From Tausonia pullulans (lineage: Eukaryota; Basidiomycota; Tremellomycetes; Cystofilobasidiales; Mrakiaceae), in NCBI GenBank assembly GCA_951802195.1, contig OX637626.1:496001-560000 (forward strand): a stretch of DNA of 64,000 bases. The letters are read 5' to 3'. A program made the translations under genes and the position numbers. The notes under the pieces are model-generated. The model was not told the DNA's origin. It worked only from the letters and a program-made list of their open reading frames with translations, and did no database searches. Shown in pieces: positions 45,030-57,124 of this stretch. The first letter of the stretch is position 1. Each line of letters opens with the position of its first letter.

Positions 45030-45780
45030 GGCGGCTGAACGGAGCGAAGCCGGTGGTTGCGCGTGTCCGCTGTCCCGTCCGCGCTGGCCACTCGACGTGC
45101 CACGCATGCTCCGTTCCTCCTTCCGGGCTCTCAGGGGTTTCGGAAGCGTCGGAGCACGCGGGCACGGAGTGTTTCACTGTGCCCTGGCTCGCGGATGCCA
45201 CCAGCTCAGATACAGGAAGGAAGGAGCAAGCAGGACGACGATGTGACGCAACGAGGACCATGGCTATCTCGCTCGTGAAAAAAGGGTGGCAGCAAGAGAC
45301 AGCTAGGCAGGCTGACGCGGTGTGTCGTCACCAACAGCGTCCGAACGAGGAGCGCTTTCGGCCAGAGAGGCTGTCAGTCGACCGCCCCCGTGCTGAGCCC
45401 CTCTCGCCAGGACGTCCACGCAGCCGGCCGGCGGCTTCGCCTTCCTCCTCGCCCTTTTCCTTCCTGCACATCGACCCCATCACCCACCTCCCAACCGCTC
45501 CAGCCGTCGTCTTCTCTCCCGCGTTTTTCGCTCGCCTCGCCCCGGCCCGGCTCGTTCTCACCCCTCCATCGATCCGGGCAGCGCCTCCCCTTTCCACGGT
45601 CCCGTTCCTTCGGCCCCGAGTGCTTCCTCCTTCCCAACCCCTTCGTGCGTCGGCAGTCCGTGGTGGCCTCTGTCCTCCTTCACCTGTATTGACTCGGAGT
45701 CTCCCGGCCTTTTTCCTCTCTCTTGTCCCCCTTCGCCGCCACCAACCTCATCGCCCTTGTCCCCTTCGTTCCTCTCAGCC
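45030..45780. promoter_or_regulatory. Divergent region TEN1-like / Ser-rich membrane protein
   Basis: This is 751 bp without a recognised exon. The last 400 bases on the plus strand are C/T-rich and lead into the start at 45781. Confidence 0.4.
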
Positions 45781-47426
45781 ATGTCCGCCGCTGCTGCCTC
45801 TTCGACGACGCATGCCCTGGCGTCGTCGTCCGCCGCTGCTGCCTCAAGTTCGAGGGCCGTCACCTCAGCAGCTGCGGCCTCCTCCTCAGCTGCCCCAACG
45901 TCGGCAGCAGCAGTCGCGTCGTCGATCGCGGCGGGGACGTCCTCGTCGGTCGCCGTTGTCCAGCTATCTTCGTCCGCACCGGCTGTCCTCGCCGTCGCCT
46001 CGTCGTCCTCGGCAGTTCCTCTCGCCTCGTCGTCAACCGTCTCGCGGGCGTCAGCCTCCCTGGGAGCAGCATCGGCGATCCCCTCTACACCCTCGGCTCA
46101 GGGGACGGCGGCCTCGACGACAAGCCTCTCGGCAGGCGCTATCGGCGGCATCGTCGGCGGTGTCGTCGGCGCGCTCGCGTTGGCATTCCTCGTCTGGACG
46201 CTCTGGAAGTGGATCCTAGGACGGCGTTACCGTCGCGATTTCCCCCTCCCGTGAGCAGCAGTGTTTCTCTCTCCTTTCAATCCTTCGCCGGCTCTCTCGG
46301 AGTGGTCATCGGCCCCTCAACGCTCGGAAGCGTGAGGCGAGCGCACGCCTTCCCCCACGCGTTGTGCTCCTACTTGCCGAGCGCCGCCACCGCCGCCACC
46401 GCCTCCATTATCTTCTGTTTCTCTCATTCTAATCCGTTGCTGATGTGTTTGTCATATGCATCCTTTCCTAGCCCTCCTCGCTCAATGAGCAATGGCCCTG
46501 GAACGGCCACCTTGACGGCGGCACGACGAGCCTCGATGTACACCCGCCGTTCGTGTCCCCCGTGAACCCCGTAAACCCCGGGACTCGCCATGTTCATCAT
46601 GTCTGACTGTTGTCTTTTTTTTTCTCTTCTTCCTTTTCGCTTTTCTGCAGAGATGGCCACATCGCCAGCTTCGCCCCAGATGGGCTACTTTGCGACCTCC
46701 CCTGTCCAGCAGTACTCCTCGCACTTCTCCTCCCATCCATCGCTCTCGCACCCACCCTCGTCCGAATCCCTCCCTCCGCTCCTCGGCGGCCGAAGCGCCT
46801 CCTCCTCGACCAACAGTGGCGTTGAACCTTCACCCACAGGAACCTCGCCCTCAGACTCACCCGAGATCCGGCCAGCCGATGACTTGATGGTGGCCTCTCT
46901 CCCGGTGAACCTTTCTGTCGGCCTCGAGCCCTCCCTTTCGGCCTCGTCCCCCCCTGGGTCGACGTCGTCCCACTCGTCCGGCTCCCAGCAGCAGCACTGC
47001 GTCGTCCCCCCTCATCAGCCGCTCCGGCCCTCGCCCCTTGTCATCAACACGCACAGCCAACACCATCAGCACTCGAGCCACCACCAGCGTCGAGCCTCGC
47101 GGCAGTCCATACCGTCCCTCTCGACGTCGCGGTCCTTCAACGGGCGGGACCATCCTGCACTTCGGTCAGGCGTTCCCCATGCCGGAAGGGGCGTCCATCT
47201 TCAGATGCCTACTCCTCTCGCGGGCGGATTCGGCGCCATCTCGCACTCGCAGACAAGTCCAATGCTCTCCCCGGGGGCACCGCGGTCCTCTCGTCCTGGG
47301 GCTGGCAACGCTGGGGGCCACGAATGGGGGGTTGAGACTGGCGACGATCATGGTCTCTTCCGCTCACCCCGAGACTCGAGTCGAAGCAGTCGGGGTCACT
47401 CGCAACATTCCTCCATCAGGGAATAA
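45781..47426 (+). CDS. Ser/Ala-rich single-pass membrane protein with long cytoplasmic tail
   Basis: Exon 1 (45781-46250, with an in-frame ATG also at 45757) encodes ~130 residues of Ser/Ala/Thr with no signal peptide. One transmembrane helix follows (AGAIGGIVGGVVGALALAFL, then VWTLWKWILG) and a basic stop-transfer RRYRRDF. The downstream exon region (46651-47426) encodes a Ser/Pro/His-rich tail starting MATSPASPQMGYFATSPVQQ. Mid2/Skg6-like and Wsc-like cell-wall sensors have this layout. The two parts lie 400 nt apart. The phase after the donor gtgagc at 46251 does not fit the acceptor ctgcag at 46650, so an unseen small exon or two separate genes remain possible. Confidence 0.5.
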
Positions 47427-47883
47427 TTATCCTCCGTTCCTTTTCGCATGAGCAGGTTCCTCCTCTCCTCCTCTCCTCCTCCACTCACCCCTTCTTCCGC
47501 ATACACTTCACTCCACTTTCCAGTCTCCTTCGCATCATCACGTCTCCGTTTGTGCCCCTTCTCTCTCGTTCCCCTGTCCCGCTCGCATACTCTCTCCCTG
47601 CCCTCTTTCTATAAACCCGCTTCATCCACGCCTACCTTGCCTGCCCTTGCGCCCACCCCAGTCCTTCCTTTTTACTCAGGCTATCCCTCCTCCTACGTAT
47701 CTACTCGTTAGCTATTATGGACACAAATCAGACACCTACCTATTTCTTGAAACGGACTTTCTCTTACCATTCATTCAAGGGACTCTATTACCCTTCTCAG
47801 TAATGCATGCGCGCTCTTTCCCCCTTCATTCGTCCATGTCTATTTTCTGCGATCGATTGATGTATCCCCATCCCATCCTTCCA
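47427..47883. other. Convergent spacer membrane protein / DHODH
   Basis: 457 bp, C/T-rich on the plus strand for its first half. No gene seen. Confidence 0.5.
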
Positions 47884-49096
47884 TCAAAGCCTCGCCTTCG
47901 TCGTCCCCATCATCATCTCCTCGAAGATTCGCACCCCCTCCTTCCCCAGCGCTGTCGCACACGCCACCCCGACGGCTCCGACGCTGAGGAACCGAGCGAC
48001 GCTCGAGACGTCCTTGGCTCCGCCGATGCCGACGACTTGGATCTGCTGGACGTGGGCGTGAGGGGAGGCGGCGAGGAGGCTCGTGAAGCGGCGGACGTTG
48101 CTGCTCGTCGGTTATGTCTCGGTCAGCGATTGGACCAAAGAGAAGCGAACGGGAGAAGGAACGAGGGAGAGGGGTTTGGGGAAGGGGTTTAAGTCAGGAC
48201 GAACGAACCCTAGGGCGATAGCATGCAGTCCCTCGCCCGCCATGCCCGCAAACTTATCCTTCTCCAACCCCCCACCGGCCACCTCCCTCTCGAACCCTAG
48301 CGCCCCTCCTAGTGTGTTGCAGCACGCGAGATACCGAACCTTCCGTTGCTGATCCCCCTTCAGGCTCTCCAAGAACGCCAGCATCTCCCCGAACTGCCCG
48401 ACATGCACAAACGGCGGGAGCTTCAGCCCCAGAGTGACACCCTCTGGGAGGGCAGAGAGCAAGGGGCCAAGGAGGGTAGGGAGAGAGGAGAGTGGAGAGT
48501 AGAAGGGTGGCGGGGTGGACAGATTCGGGCACGAGGCGTTGATCTCGAGAGCGAGGCGAGAAGGCATGGAGGGCGACGATGAAGCGTAGTCGCCGAGAGC
48601 CGAAAGGACGAGGTCGGCCATCTTGGCGAGCTCGGGGCCGGAGTCGGAGGAAATGGCTTGTGTCCAGTACAGAGGGTCAGCCAGGGGAGCGATCTTCAGC
48701 GGGACGCAAGACAAGAAGTCCCTCACAGATGATGAACGGCTTGCGCGACGTCGGGTTCTCCGAAAGGATCGTCCGCACAGCGTCGATGTAGTATGCCAGC
48801 GGATGCGGGCTGAGTCCATACGTGTTCAGAGAGGACCCATTGGGGAGGAAGGTGTGCTGTGGCAGAAAAGCGGTCAGTTTGCGACGGAAGAGAAGTGCGA
48901 CTACACGATCTCGACGCACACCATGAATCGACGCGTCCTGCGGATAGCCCTCGAGCGTCGCCGTCCGCGTCGTTACGGCGCCCGTATAAGGAGAGGTGTA
49001 AAGCTCGCGGAGCTGGGCGATCTCGCTAACCCAGGGGTTGGCGGAGGGAAAGACCGGAGTTTGCAGCTCGACTGAGCCGAGGAGGATGGGGGCCAT
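47884..49096 (-). CDS. Dihydroorotate dehydrogenase, class 1A-like (URA1 type)
   Basis: This enzyme oxidises dihydroorotate to orotate in pyrimidine synthesis; class 1A enzymes are cytosolic and use fumarate. The start at 49094-49096 gives MAPILLGSVELQTPVFPSAN. Blocks: AVTTRTATLEGYPQDASIHG, NTYGLSPHPLAYYIDAVRTI, LEINASCPNLSTP (the NxSCPN motif carrying the class 1A catalytic Cys), VTLGLKLPPFVHVGQFGEML, ACCNTLGGALGFEREVAGGG, QIQVVGIGGAKDVSSVARFL and GAVGVACATALGKEGVRIFE. Three introns lie near 48922-48858, 48725-48660 and 48210-48090. An upstream in-frame ATG (49162) would add 22 residues. The protein ends TTKARL, a possible PTS1-like tripeptide. Most basidiomycetes rely on the mitochondrial class 2 enzyme, so this may be an additional paralogue or have a related flavin-dependent role. 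Confidence 0.75.
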
Positions 49097-50079
49097 GAAG
49101 AGAGAGCGAGGTGAGCCGGAGGAGGGGGTTGGCGAACGAGAGGGGCAGGAGGACGGTCTCAAGCCGTTAAAATGAGTGGTTTTAAGGCAATAGCAAGATA
49201 AGGAGGCGTCAGAACAGCCCGGAGGAGGTGGTTGTTAGACGATAAGGATGTGGGAGAAAGAAACGAACGGAGAAGACCGACTCGGCCGAAGGGACGACGC
49301 ACCCGCCCTCTCTCACTCTCGCCTTCGCACACAAAACTCGCCGTTGGCGAAGCTCCCCCCGACAGGCTTCCACGATGGGCCCTGGATAATTTCACGCTTG
49401 CCCTCGCCAAAGACTTTGAGCCGCCGGGTGGTCTGTCAGTCGAGCTCAAGCTCCGAAGCCCGCTCGTTCCCTCCTTGGCTCGAGCCGGCCTCTCCATGGC
49501 CGTTACTGCTCCTTCAGCCCGAGCCTCTGCAACGATGGCATCCTCGACTTGCTCTGTCGACACTCGAATTCCTGCCGGGCTGTTCGCGGAACAAGAAGCT
49601 CAAATTCGACGGTCGAGATTGACAGATCGCTGAGCACGTCTTGAGGCGGCGTGGCGCTGGTCGTGGCCGTGCATGGGGCTGATGATGAGGACCACGAGAT
49701 CATGGTCTCATATGCAAGACCCCAGGAGAGACAGATTCACTTATGACTCATCCACACGTCCAGCAGAAGGCAGCGCAAGGGCCGTCTACGGGAGGCGGCG
49801 CCTTCTGAGTCTTGGCTGGTCGGAATCGAGAGCTGGGCATCGGTGTGGAAATAGAGAAGAGTGCGGGGGAATGAAGGTTGCTGAAAGTGATGGGTTGGAA
49901 GAGACGACCCCGGGATGACATGGGCTAGAGCGTTGGTGGTAATGAGAAAGGAGGAATGGAACGGGTCGCGGCCCTTGACGTGTTTGACCTGTCACTGGCT
50001 GGCCTGTCAAACGAGATCGACCAAGGAGCCTCACGCAGACAGCTTCCAAGTTCTTGTCGCTACGTAGCGACATGATTTC
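49097..50079. other. Intergenic between DHFR and DHODH
   Basis: 983 bp. The plus-strand frame 49232-49633 (133 codons) has no recognisable domain. The 18-bp palindrome at 50055-50072 lies next to the DHFR stop. Confidence 0.45.
50055..50072. repeat. Perfect 18-bp palindrome
   Basis: TGTCGCTACGTAGCGACA equals its own reverse complement. It starts 8 bp beyond the DHFR stop codon. Having no loop, it suits a dimeric protein site better than an RNA hairpin. Confidence 0.9.
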
Positions 50080-50889
<810 letters not shown>

Positions 50890-52427
50890 TGAGGAAGATT
50901 CCCTGGGGGGCGACCTCTAGCGTGCGCTGGTGGGTGGCAGAGAGATCGAAAGAGCTGGTGGCGGTTGCAGAGAAGAGAAGGACGACGCGTCAAAGTCAGG
51001 ACGCGTCGCTCAGCGGTTCCCCGGTTCCCCTCGCATTCGTGCGAACGCGGCGGCGTGATCCCCAAATCACCATCACCCGCTCCCATCACCTCAGACTCTC
51101 GACAATCTTACAGCTTCACCCGAGTGGGATGCCGTTACCGACAATGATCTACACCCGTCGCCTCCTCCTTACCTGCCCTAAAGTGGCCAAAGAGGCAGTG
51201 ACGGAAAATGACACTGTAGCAACTCACCGGGTACGTCACGTCGTATGGCCTCACATCCTAAACCATGTTGGTCCTTCTCCGATGCTCTGAACGCCGTAAC
51301 CGACCATTCACCCCCGGCTAAACCAATAACAGTGATTCACGCGTGGATTTGCTCCTGAGATATCAACGCTAGGCTCCGTGAACCCCTCCCCTCCTGTTCA
51401 GATAACTTCCATCTGCTCTCCGTCCAGGATCAATCCTCAAGGTCCGTGCAGTCAAGCTGCCATGAACCACTTCCAAATGGTATCGCTGACCAGTGCTCGG
51501 TCAGCTTTTTTGATCTCGCGCTTCCTGTTTCCCCTTTCAGGTACGCGTCCTTCGCTCTCTCCTCGGATGACACAAGCACAAGTCGCCGCAGACATTGCTA
51601 TCACATTCTCAACTTGTCCCCCAGTCATGCGCGGACGTCTTTATCCCAAGCAACCCCACGTTATTTGATATGCATTCGGGACTTCAAGGCTACCGAACAC
51701 GCCCAACGCATATCAGACGCGGAGATCATCCGCCGCCTGGCTTCGTCTTGATAGTCCAGTCAACTTGCTTGGATTGCAAGCGACGTGCCAAGGCAACCTC
51801 AAGCCAGAGACCCATCGGGAACGGTTTAAATGTGAGTAAACTATGCGGTTAGTCTAGTTGTGCACGGAAGAGCCAAAAAGGTCGGTTCGTGTTGGCTCTG
51901 ACCTGCAGCATCGATTCGCCTAGTCGGCAGGGGGCAGCAGCAGCTCCAGCAAGACGTCAACACCCACACGTTTCTCATCTACGATTGCTCGCACTGCGAC
52001 TCGCCGTCGTTCCAACGTCCTTGAATCACTCACGATCAAATCCCTGGCTAGCGATCGTCTGCCACCGCTTGTCGACATCGGCTCCACCCCCCGGAGTCCC
52101 CGAACGCTCTTGCGCAGGCATCACGACACCATCGACCAGGACGCCAAAGACGACGTCATATTTTATGGTCTGCAGATTTCAAGAAAGGCCGCTATTACTG
52201 TGGGGCAGGACTCGAGCTGCGCCTGGTCGAGCGCCTGACAGCGGAAGAAAGCGGTTGACCGACACCTCGGGTTGATACCTTGCGGGACTGGCACCTTCAT
52301 CTGGGCGCCGGATCGCCTTTGTCGTGATGTTGAGTTCGCGGTGTCAGAGGATCGAGAGCGCATAGGACCTGTGCTCCTCTCGATGGTTTCCTTTACGACA
52401 TCACCAAGCCCGCTCGACGGTCATTCA
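50890..52427. other. 1.5 kb gap, no confident gene
   Basis: Frames such as 51446-51751 and 51889-52275 (plus) exist, with Cys-containing pieces like STCLDCKRRAK and YDCSHCDSPSF in different frames. I could not join any of them through plausible GT-AG introns into a known fold. It may hold a small unrecognised or decayed plus-strand gene, or only the DHFR promoter. Confidence 0.35.
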
Positions 52428-55031
52428 TCAATGTATTGGCGGAGGCGCATCGCCGACATCCGCCTCCTTCCTACCCATCCCGTCCCTCCCAAGCCGCTCA
52501 GCCCCAATCCCCTTCCTTCTACTCGCTATCCCCGATGGTGCCGCCACTGCCGGCGACCCATCTTCAGCAGTCCCCACCGGCCCCAGCTTCGCGCTCCTTG
52601 CCCCGAACTGCATGGCCCTCTTCTTTCTCCCCCTCGCCCCGAGCAAGCCCAATCGACTCGCCGCCATCCGCAGCAAGATCTTATCCCCGACCGCTCCTTT
52701 CTCGTCGTTGGCATTGCCTTCGGTAGTGGTGGGGGTATGCTTTGGCTCTGGGTGCCGGAAATCGGCCTTGAGCTCGACGGGGAGCGAGGAAAGGTGCGAG
52801 ACAAGCGAGAGGGAGAGGTACGGGTGACGGACTTCGCGAGCGTGCGAGGCGATCACGCGGTCGTCGCGGCCGAGGTTGCGGGTCGGCAGGCGTAGAAGGT
52901 CGAGCTCGAGCTTGATTGGATGAGATAACGGGGGCATACGTCAGCAAGGGAACGGAAGAGGGAGCTAACTGTGCTTACCTCCGAGATCAAGCCAGGCCAG
53001 CCGGACGTCTCGAACGCCCGACGATGCCGCGCATAGCCGCCGAGTTGCCTGCATACCAAGGGTATTCTTCAGCTAACTGAGAGGGCCCAGAGAGAGCTGG
53101 GCAAGAACTCAACTCATCGGCGCCGAGCCCGCTCAGCAGTACCCGCGCTGGGCTCTGATAGGGTACTCTCTTCATGGAATTATCGTTGGAAGAAAGACAG
53201 CCCTTGCCGCGCGAGGCGAAAAAGAGAGCAAGGGCGAGACTCTGTAAGTGCAATCAAGTAAGCACGAGATGCTGGTCTGGAACATCACTATTCTGACGCA
53301 CTAAATCCATGACTGTATCGCTAGGATACATTAGGCTTGCGACGTGTGAGGTCCAACGGATTGATTCCTGGAGTGAATGGTTGTGAGCTGGGAAAACACT
53401 CGTTTAGACAGTAGACGGACCTCAAACGGGACGTCAATCTCGACAAAGTTCCACGTCCGTTCTGGCCGCAACGCTCGCCTGGGTAGACCGTCAGGACTTT
53501 GTTTAAGAGCGACAGAATGCTGGCGCTACTCACAGCTCGGCTACAGCCTCCAGACCTGTTAATCGATCAGGTACGCCATAGACCCTCCTCCTCTCCTCAT
53601 ACTCGTTCTCCTCCACAGGCCCAGGCACAACCCTCTCTCCCGTCGCCCGGCCCTTTCCTTTCGCGTACGCCCGTCGCTGCCTCTCGGCTGCCTCAAGTGC
53701 CCTCGGATTCTCAAACGCGACGTTCAAAAGATCGATGGGTTCCGAGCGAGGAAGGTGTGAGTCTGCGAGTAACGCGAGAACGGTGCAGTCGAGTCCGCCT
53801 GAGAAAAGGACTGCAAGACGCGCAGAATGCTTGTCGTTACTATCTCCCGGTGGCTGAGGCGGGATGTTCTGGACGCGGAGTCGGACGGCCTCGTCGAGGC
53901 GGGCGATGATGGTGTCGGCTGCGAGGGTGAGCTCTGGTGCTTCGTGCTCGTCGGGGAATCGGCCAGCGTAGGGGACGGTTAATGAAAAACCTTCTGAAGG
54001 AAGCGTCTTATTGAGAAACGGGATGCCAGACTGTAAAATTCCATGAAGGTCAAATAAAGTCTTGACGATGGGAGACCGAGGCAACGCACGAATGGCGACG
54101 GCGCGTCACGAGGTACAATTGGTAGAGGCGCCAGCGGTGGGTCGGAGAGCTGATCGAGCAAGATATCAGCGATGAGACTGGCTAGCCTAGCCACGCAGAA
54201 AATTCACTAGGTCAAGATCGTCAAGCCTCAGGACATGCACGCCTTCGCATGACAGCTCCTCAAAGTCCCACACCCCGGCATCAGGCGAAGCAAGGCTGGT
54301 CAAAAGGAGGGACGGCCTGGTAGAGCTAGGCCGAGATAGAAGGAGAGAACGTCGACCGAGTGGGTCGCGCGAGATGTAAAGTGTCCGAGAGGCGACCTGG
54401 AAGTGGAGACGAAACAGTCCGCCCAGTCAAGGTAGAACTGCGATCAACTACCGAGTGTCATGCGCCCGCATGAGGCACTTACATGAAAGTAGACTGCAGC
54501 CCATCTGTTCGGGATTAAGTGATGATCAGCGCGACATGAGGTGAGAGCCAAAGTTGATCACAGTCGTCAAACGTACGGGCCTTCAGCGCGCCCGCCAAAC
54601 ACAGCTCTGATCCGGTCCGGGTCGCCATTTGCCTCTTGAAGGAGGCTCCAGAGAGCTTCTGTGTCACTTCCCTCCACGCTCAGGTCTGGAATCCCTTCAA
54701 ATATCTGGCCGTTGAAGCAGAGGACGTCTCCGCTGTCGGCTCCAACCACGGGCTGAGGCACAGTTTGCGGGCCACGGAGGTGAAGCACAGAGGAGTAAAA
54801 GGTGAGGACATGAGGCGTCGCCTTGTCGACGTGAGTGTGGGTGCGTTGATGGTCTGGCCCTAGAAGAAACAGGTATTACCTGTCAGCGGCGAGGGCTGTC
54901 ACTTTGGATGAGGGAAGCTAGAGGCTCGCACCTCTGGCTGCGTTTGCGTTTACGAGGGATGTCCAGCGTGCCTCAAAGGCCACATCCGGGGCCTGGTCTG
55001 ACCTGGTGAGGCTAAAGACGATACCGCACAT
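52428..55031 (-). CDS. Asparagine synthetase domain-containing protein (ASNSD1-like)
   Basis: The start at 55029-55031 gives MCGIVFSLTRSDQAPDVAFE, exposing Cys2, the nucleophile of class II glutamine amidotransferases. The GATase half continues with VLHLRGPQTVPQPVVGADSG, DVLCFNGQIFEGIPDLSVEG, SDTEALWSLLQEANGDPDRI, YISRDPLGRRSLLL and HVLRLDDLDL. The synthetase half has the PP-loop SGGLDCTVLALLADSHL, LLNVAFENPRALEAAERQR, VPDRLTGLEAVAEL, VLLSGLGADEL and RDDRVIASHAREVRHPYLSL. This layout, with the long Lys/Arg insert and a disordered C-terminus ending GDAPPPIH, is that of ASNSD1 (S. pombe C4F6.11c type) rather than true Asn1. About ten introns. The catalytic role of ASNSD1 is not established in the family. 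Confidence 0.82.
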
Positions 55032-55224
55032 GGCCGTTGGGAGAAGGAGGAAACCGCAGTGCGAGCTGGGAAGCAGGAAGGACGCGACGAGCACCGTCTA
55101 GAGTGCGCACGGGTCTTCGTCGTGGACGGCGAAAGAGGAGGGGGCACGTCACCTCCATCCATTGTTCTCCCTCAAACGCCCAGCTTCGACCGTTTTCCTC
55201 TCCATCGTTGGTCCGGTTCGCTTC
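55032..55224. promoter_or_regulatory. Divergent promoter ASNSD1-like / ChaC
   Basis: 193 bp between outward-facing ATGs. No TATA box seen on either strand. Confidence 0.5.
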
Positions 55225-56451
55225 ATGACATATATAGTATTTGGATATGGTTCTCTCATCTGGAAGTGAGTGCAGGCTGCTTCCCATCGATATTGAAGAG
55301 AGACTGGCCTGTCAGGCTGACGACGCGTCCGCGTTGCCTGGATCGACCGCCAGGCCTCCACCCCATACCAGCAAGCAGAGTACGCCGAGGAGGACCTGAC
55401 TGTGCGGCTTATTGAGCATCCCAGTCTGATAAAATCTCCTTGTAGTCAATGGCTATGTAAAGGGCTACGTCCGCCGCTTCGCACAGGTGAGTTGCCCTCG
55501 ATCTAGGAGCCGCCAATGCCGAGCCTTGCGTCTGCGTCTGCAAGCTATCCGACTGACATTTCGCCTCCCCTTTTCCTCATGTTCTAGTCGAGTAACGATC
55601 ACCGGGGAACTCCCGAGCGGCCAGGCCGAGTCGTCACTCTGATCAGGGCCTCCGAATGGGAGGGCTTGACGGGGGAGACACATCCGGTGGGCCAGGACCC
55701 CATCGTCTGGGGCACGGCTTGCACGATCGATCCCGAGATGGAAGGCAAAGTTCGCGATGACCTTGGTGAGTGGGACGCTGTCGATTATGAGTGCTAGGCG
55801 GGTCGCCTTGGCATGAAGCGTGCGCACTGACGGTAATGGATGGCGTAATACATCACGCTTCAGATCACCGTGAGAAGAACGGATACACTGTGGACACCGT
55901 CGACGTGTACGACATCGTCGACGGCAAGGAAACAGTTGTCGTTCACGGCGTGCGTCTCTCAATCTTCGTCCTGCTACAGCACGAGGATCACTGACATTCG
56001 CCCTTTGAAGGCAACAATGTACGTCGGTACTCTGGACAACGAGGCTTTTAGTGCGTCCTGTCTTTCTCCCAAGGCTTGGATGGCGTCGCTCAATCTGATC
56101 CTCCCGTTTAACAGTCGGTAGCGAGCCCATCGACGTGCTGGCGCGTCGAATCCTCTCCTGCTCTGGGGCCAGTGGCCCTAATAAGGTGCGTTTTCTCTCG
56201 CTTGTGTGTTCGAGGCGTCAAATGACAGTGGATTCTTCCTTGCTCAAGGTGTATCTGTATAATCTCGCCTTGGCTGTTCAAAAACTGGAACGTCACGGCG
56301 AGCGGCTCGACTCCTATCTCGCAGAGCTTGAGGTACAGCCACCTTAATTCTCTTATCTCTTTTCTTACTTATTGACGTTTGACCCCGTGTGCAGAAACGT
56401 ACGCGCGAGCTGGACTTTGAAAAGGAGGGCGGGAATAATGTGGACATATAG
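55225..56451 (+). CDS. GCG1: ChaC-type glutathione-specific gamma-glutamylcyclotransferase
   Basis: ChaC/Gcg1 proteins cleave cytosolic glutathione to 5-oxoproline and Cys-Gly. Exon 1 (from 55225) encodes MTYIVFGYGSLIWK with the YGSL substrate-binding loop. It is joined via a short exon PPPHTSKQ to INGYVKGYVRRFAQ, then SSNDHRGTPERPGRVVTLIR, VWGTACTIDPEMEGKVRDDL and DHREKNGYTVDTVDVYDIVD, where the Glu of REKNGY is the expected catalytic residue. MYVGTLDNEAF, GSEPIDVLARRILSCSG and VYLYNLALAVQKLERHGERL follow, with an end at DI and TAG at 56449-56451. Seven or so introns of about 50-110 nt. All family hallmarks are present. Confidence 0.88.
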
Positions 56452-57124
56452 ACAAGGCTGCACGACTTCAAAACGCATGGCAAAGACTAAGTATATGAGT
56501 GAACCCATGCCTGTGAAGATGTTCCAAGAGGATTGAGCCCCAAGGTCGAGGTGTGTTGCGTATCTCTCAAACAGGTTGTTCTGGCCCACTCGAGCTTCCT
56601 TTGACGGCTACTCAACCTTCGGGCCGACCTGACAAGTGGTCTATGACTAACCAAACCAGGAGAGGGAGAAGAGTGTTTTGCTGCTTTCCTGCTTTGCTGC
56701 GTCGGCGTCGCTCAGCTTGCCGTGTTTACTAACTCTCACTGCTGAAACCCATTCACACGCTTCTCCCTATCAGCTCGCGATGATGTGCATCAGCGCACTT
56801 CACAGCAGAACCTTCAGTATACATGCTGGGGCAAACGTCAGCGTCGGATTGAATGGCGTAGATAGAGAACAAGATAAGAGAATAGAAGACGGCTTTATTA
56901 TAAAAGCATAGCAAAAAGATTTATCAAGATGTAAGGACAATGCATGCGGCCACTTCTGGATTGAAAAGAACAAGTGCAGGTAGAGCCAGGAGCGACCGCA
57001 GCGAGTCGGCAAGTCTAGGACATAATAGAGTGGAGGGGGTCCGGGGGGGGGGGTCATGATGAATGTTGTGTCGTGGCAAGTTGTAAAGTGCGGAGAGTGA
57101 TGATACAATAACTGGAAGCCTGTC
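56452..57124. other. Convergent spacer ChaC / TauD-like
   Basis: 673 bp, AT-richer than average, with a G11 run at 57043-57053. No gene recognised. Confidence 0.5.

Noticed and set aside
45053-46219. 388-codon plus-strand frame overlapping the membrane protein
   Set aside because: Arg/Pro/Ser-rich, starts inside the TEN1-like promoter, and competes with a frame that has a clear transmembrane helix.
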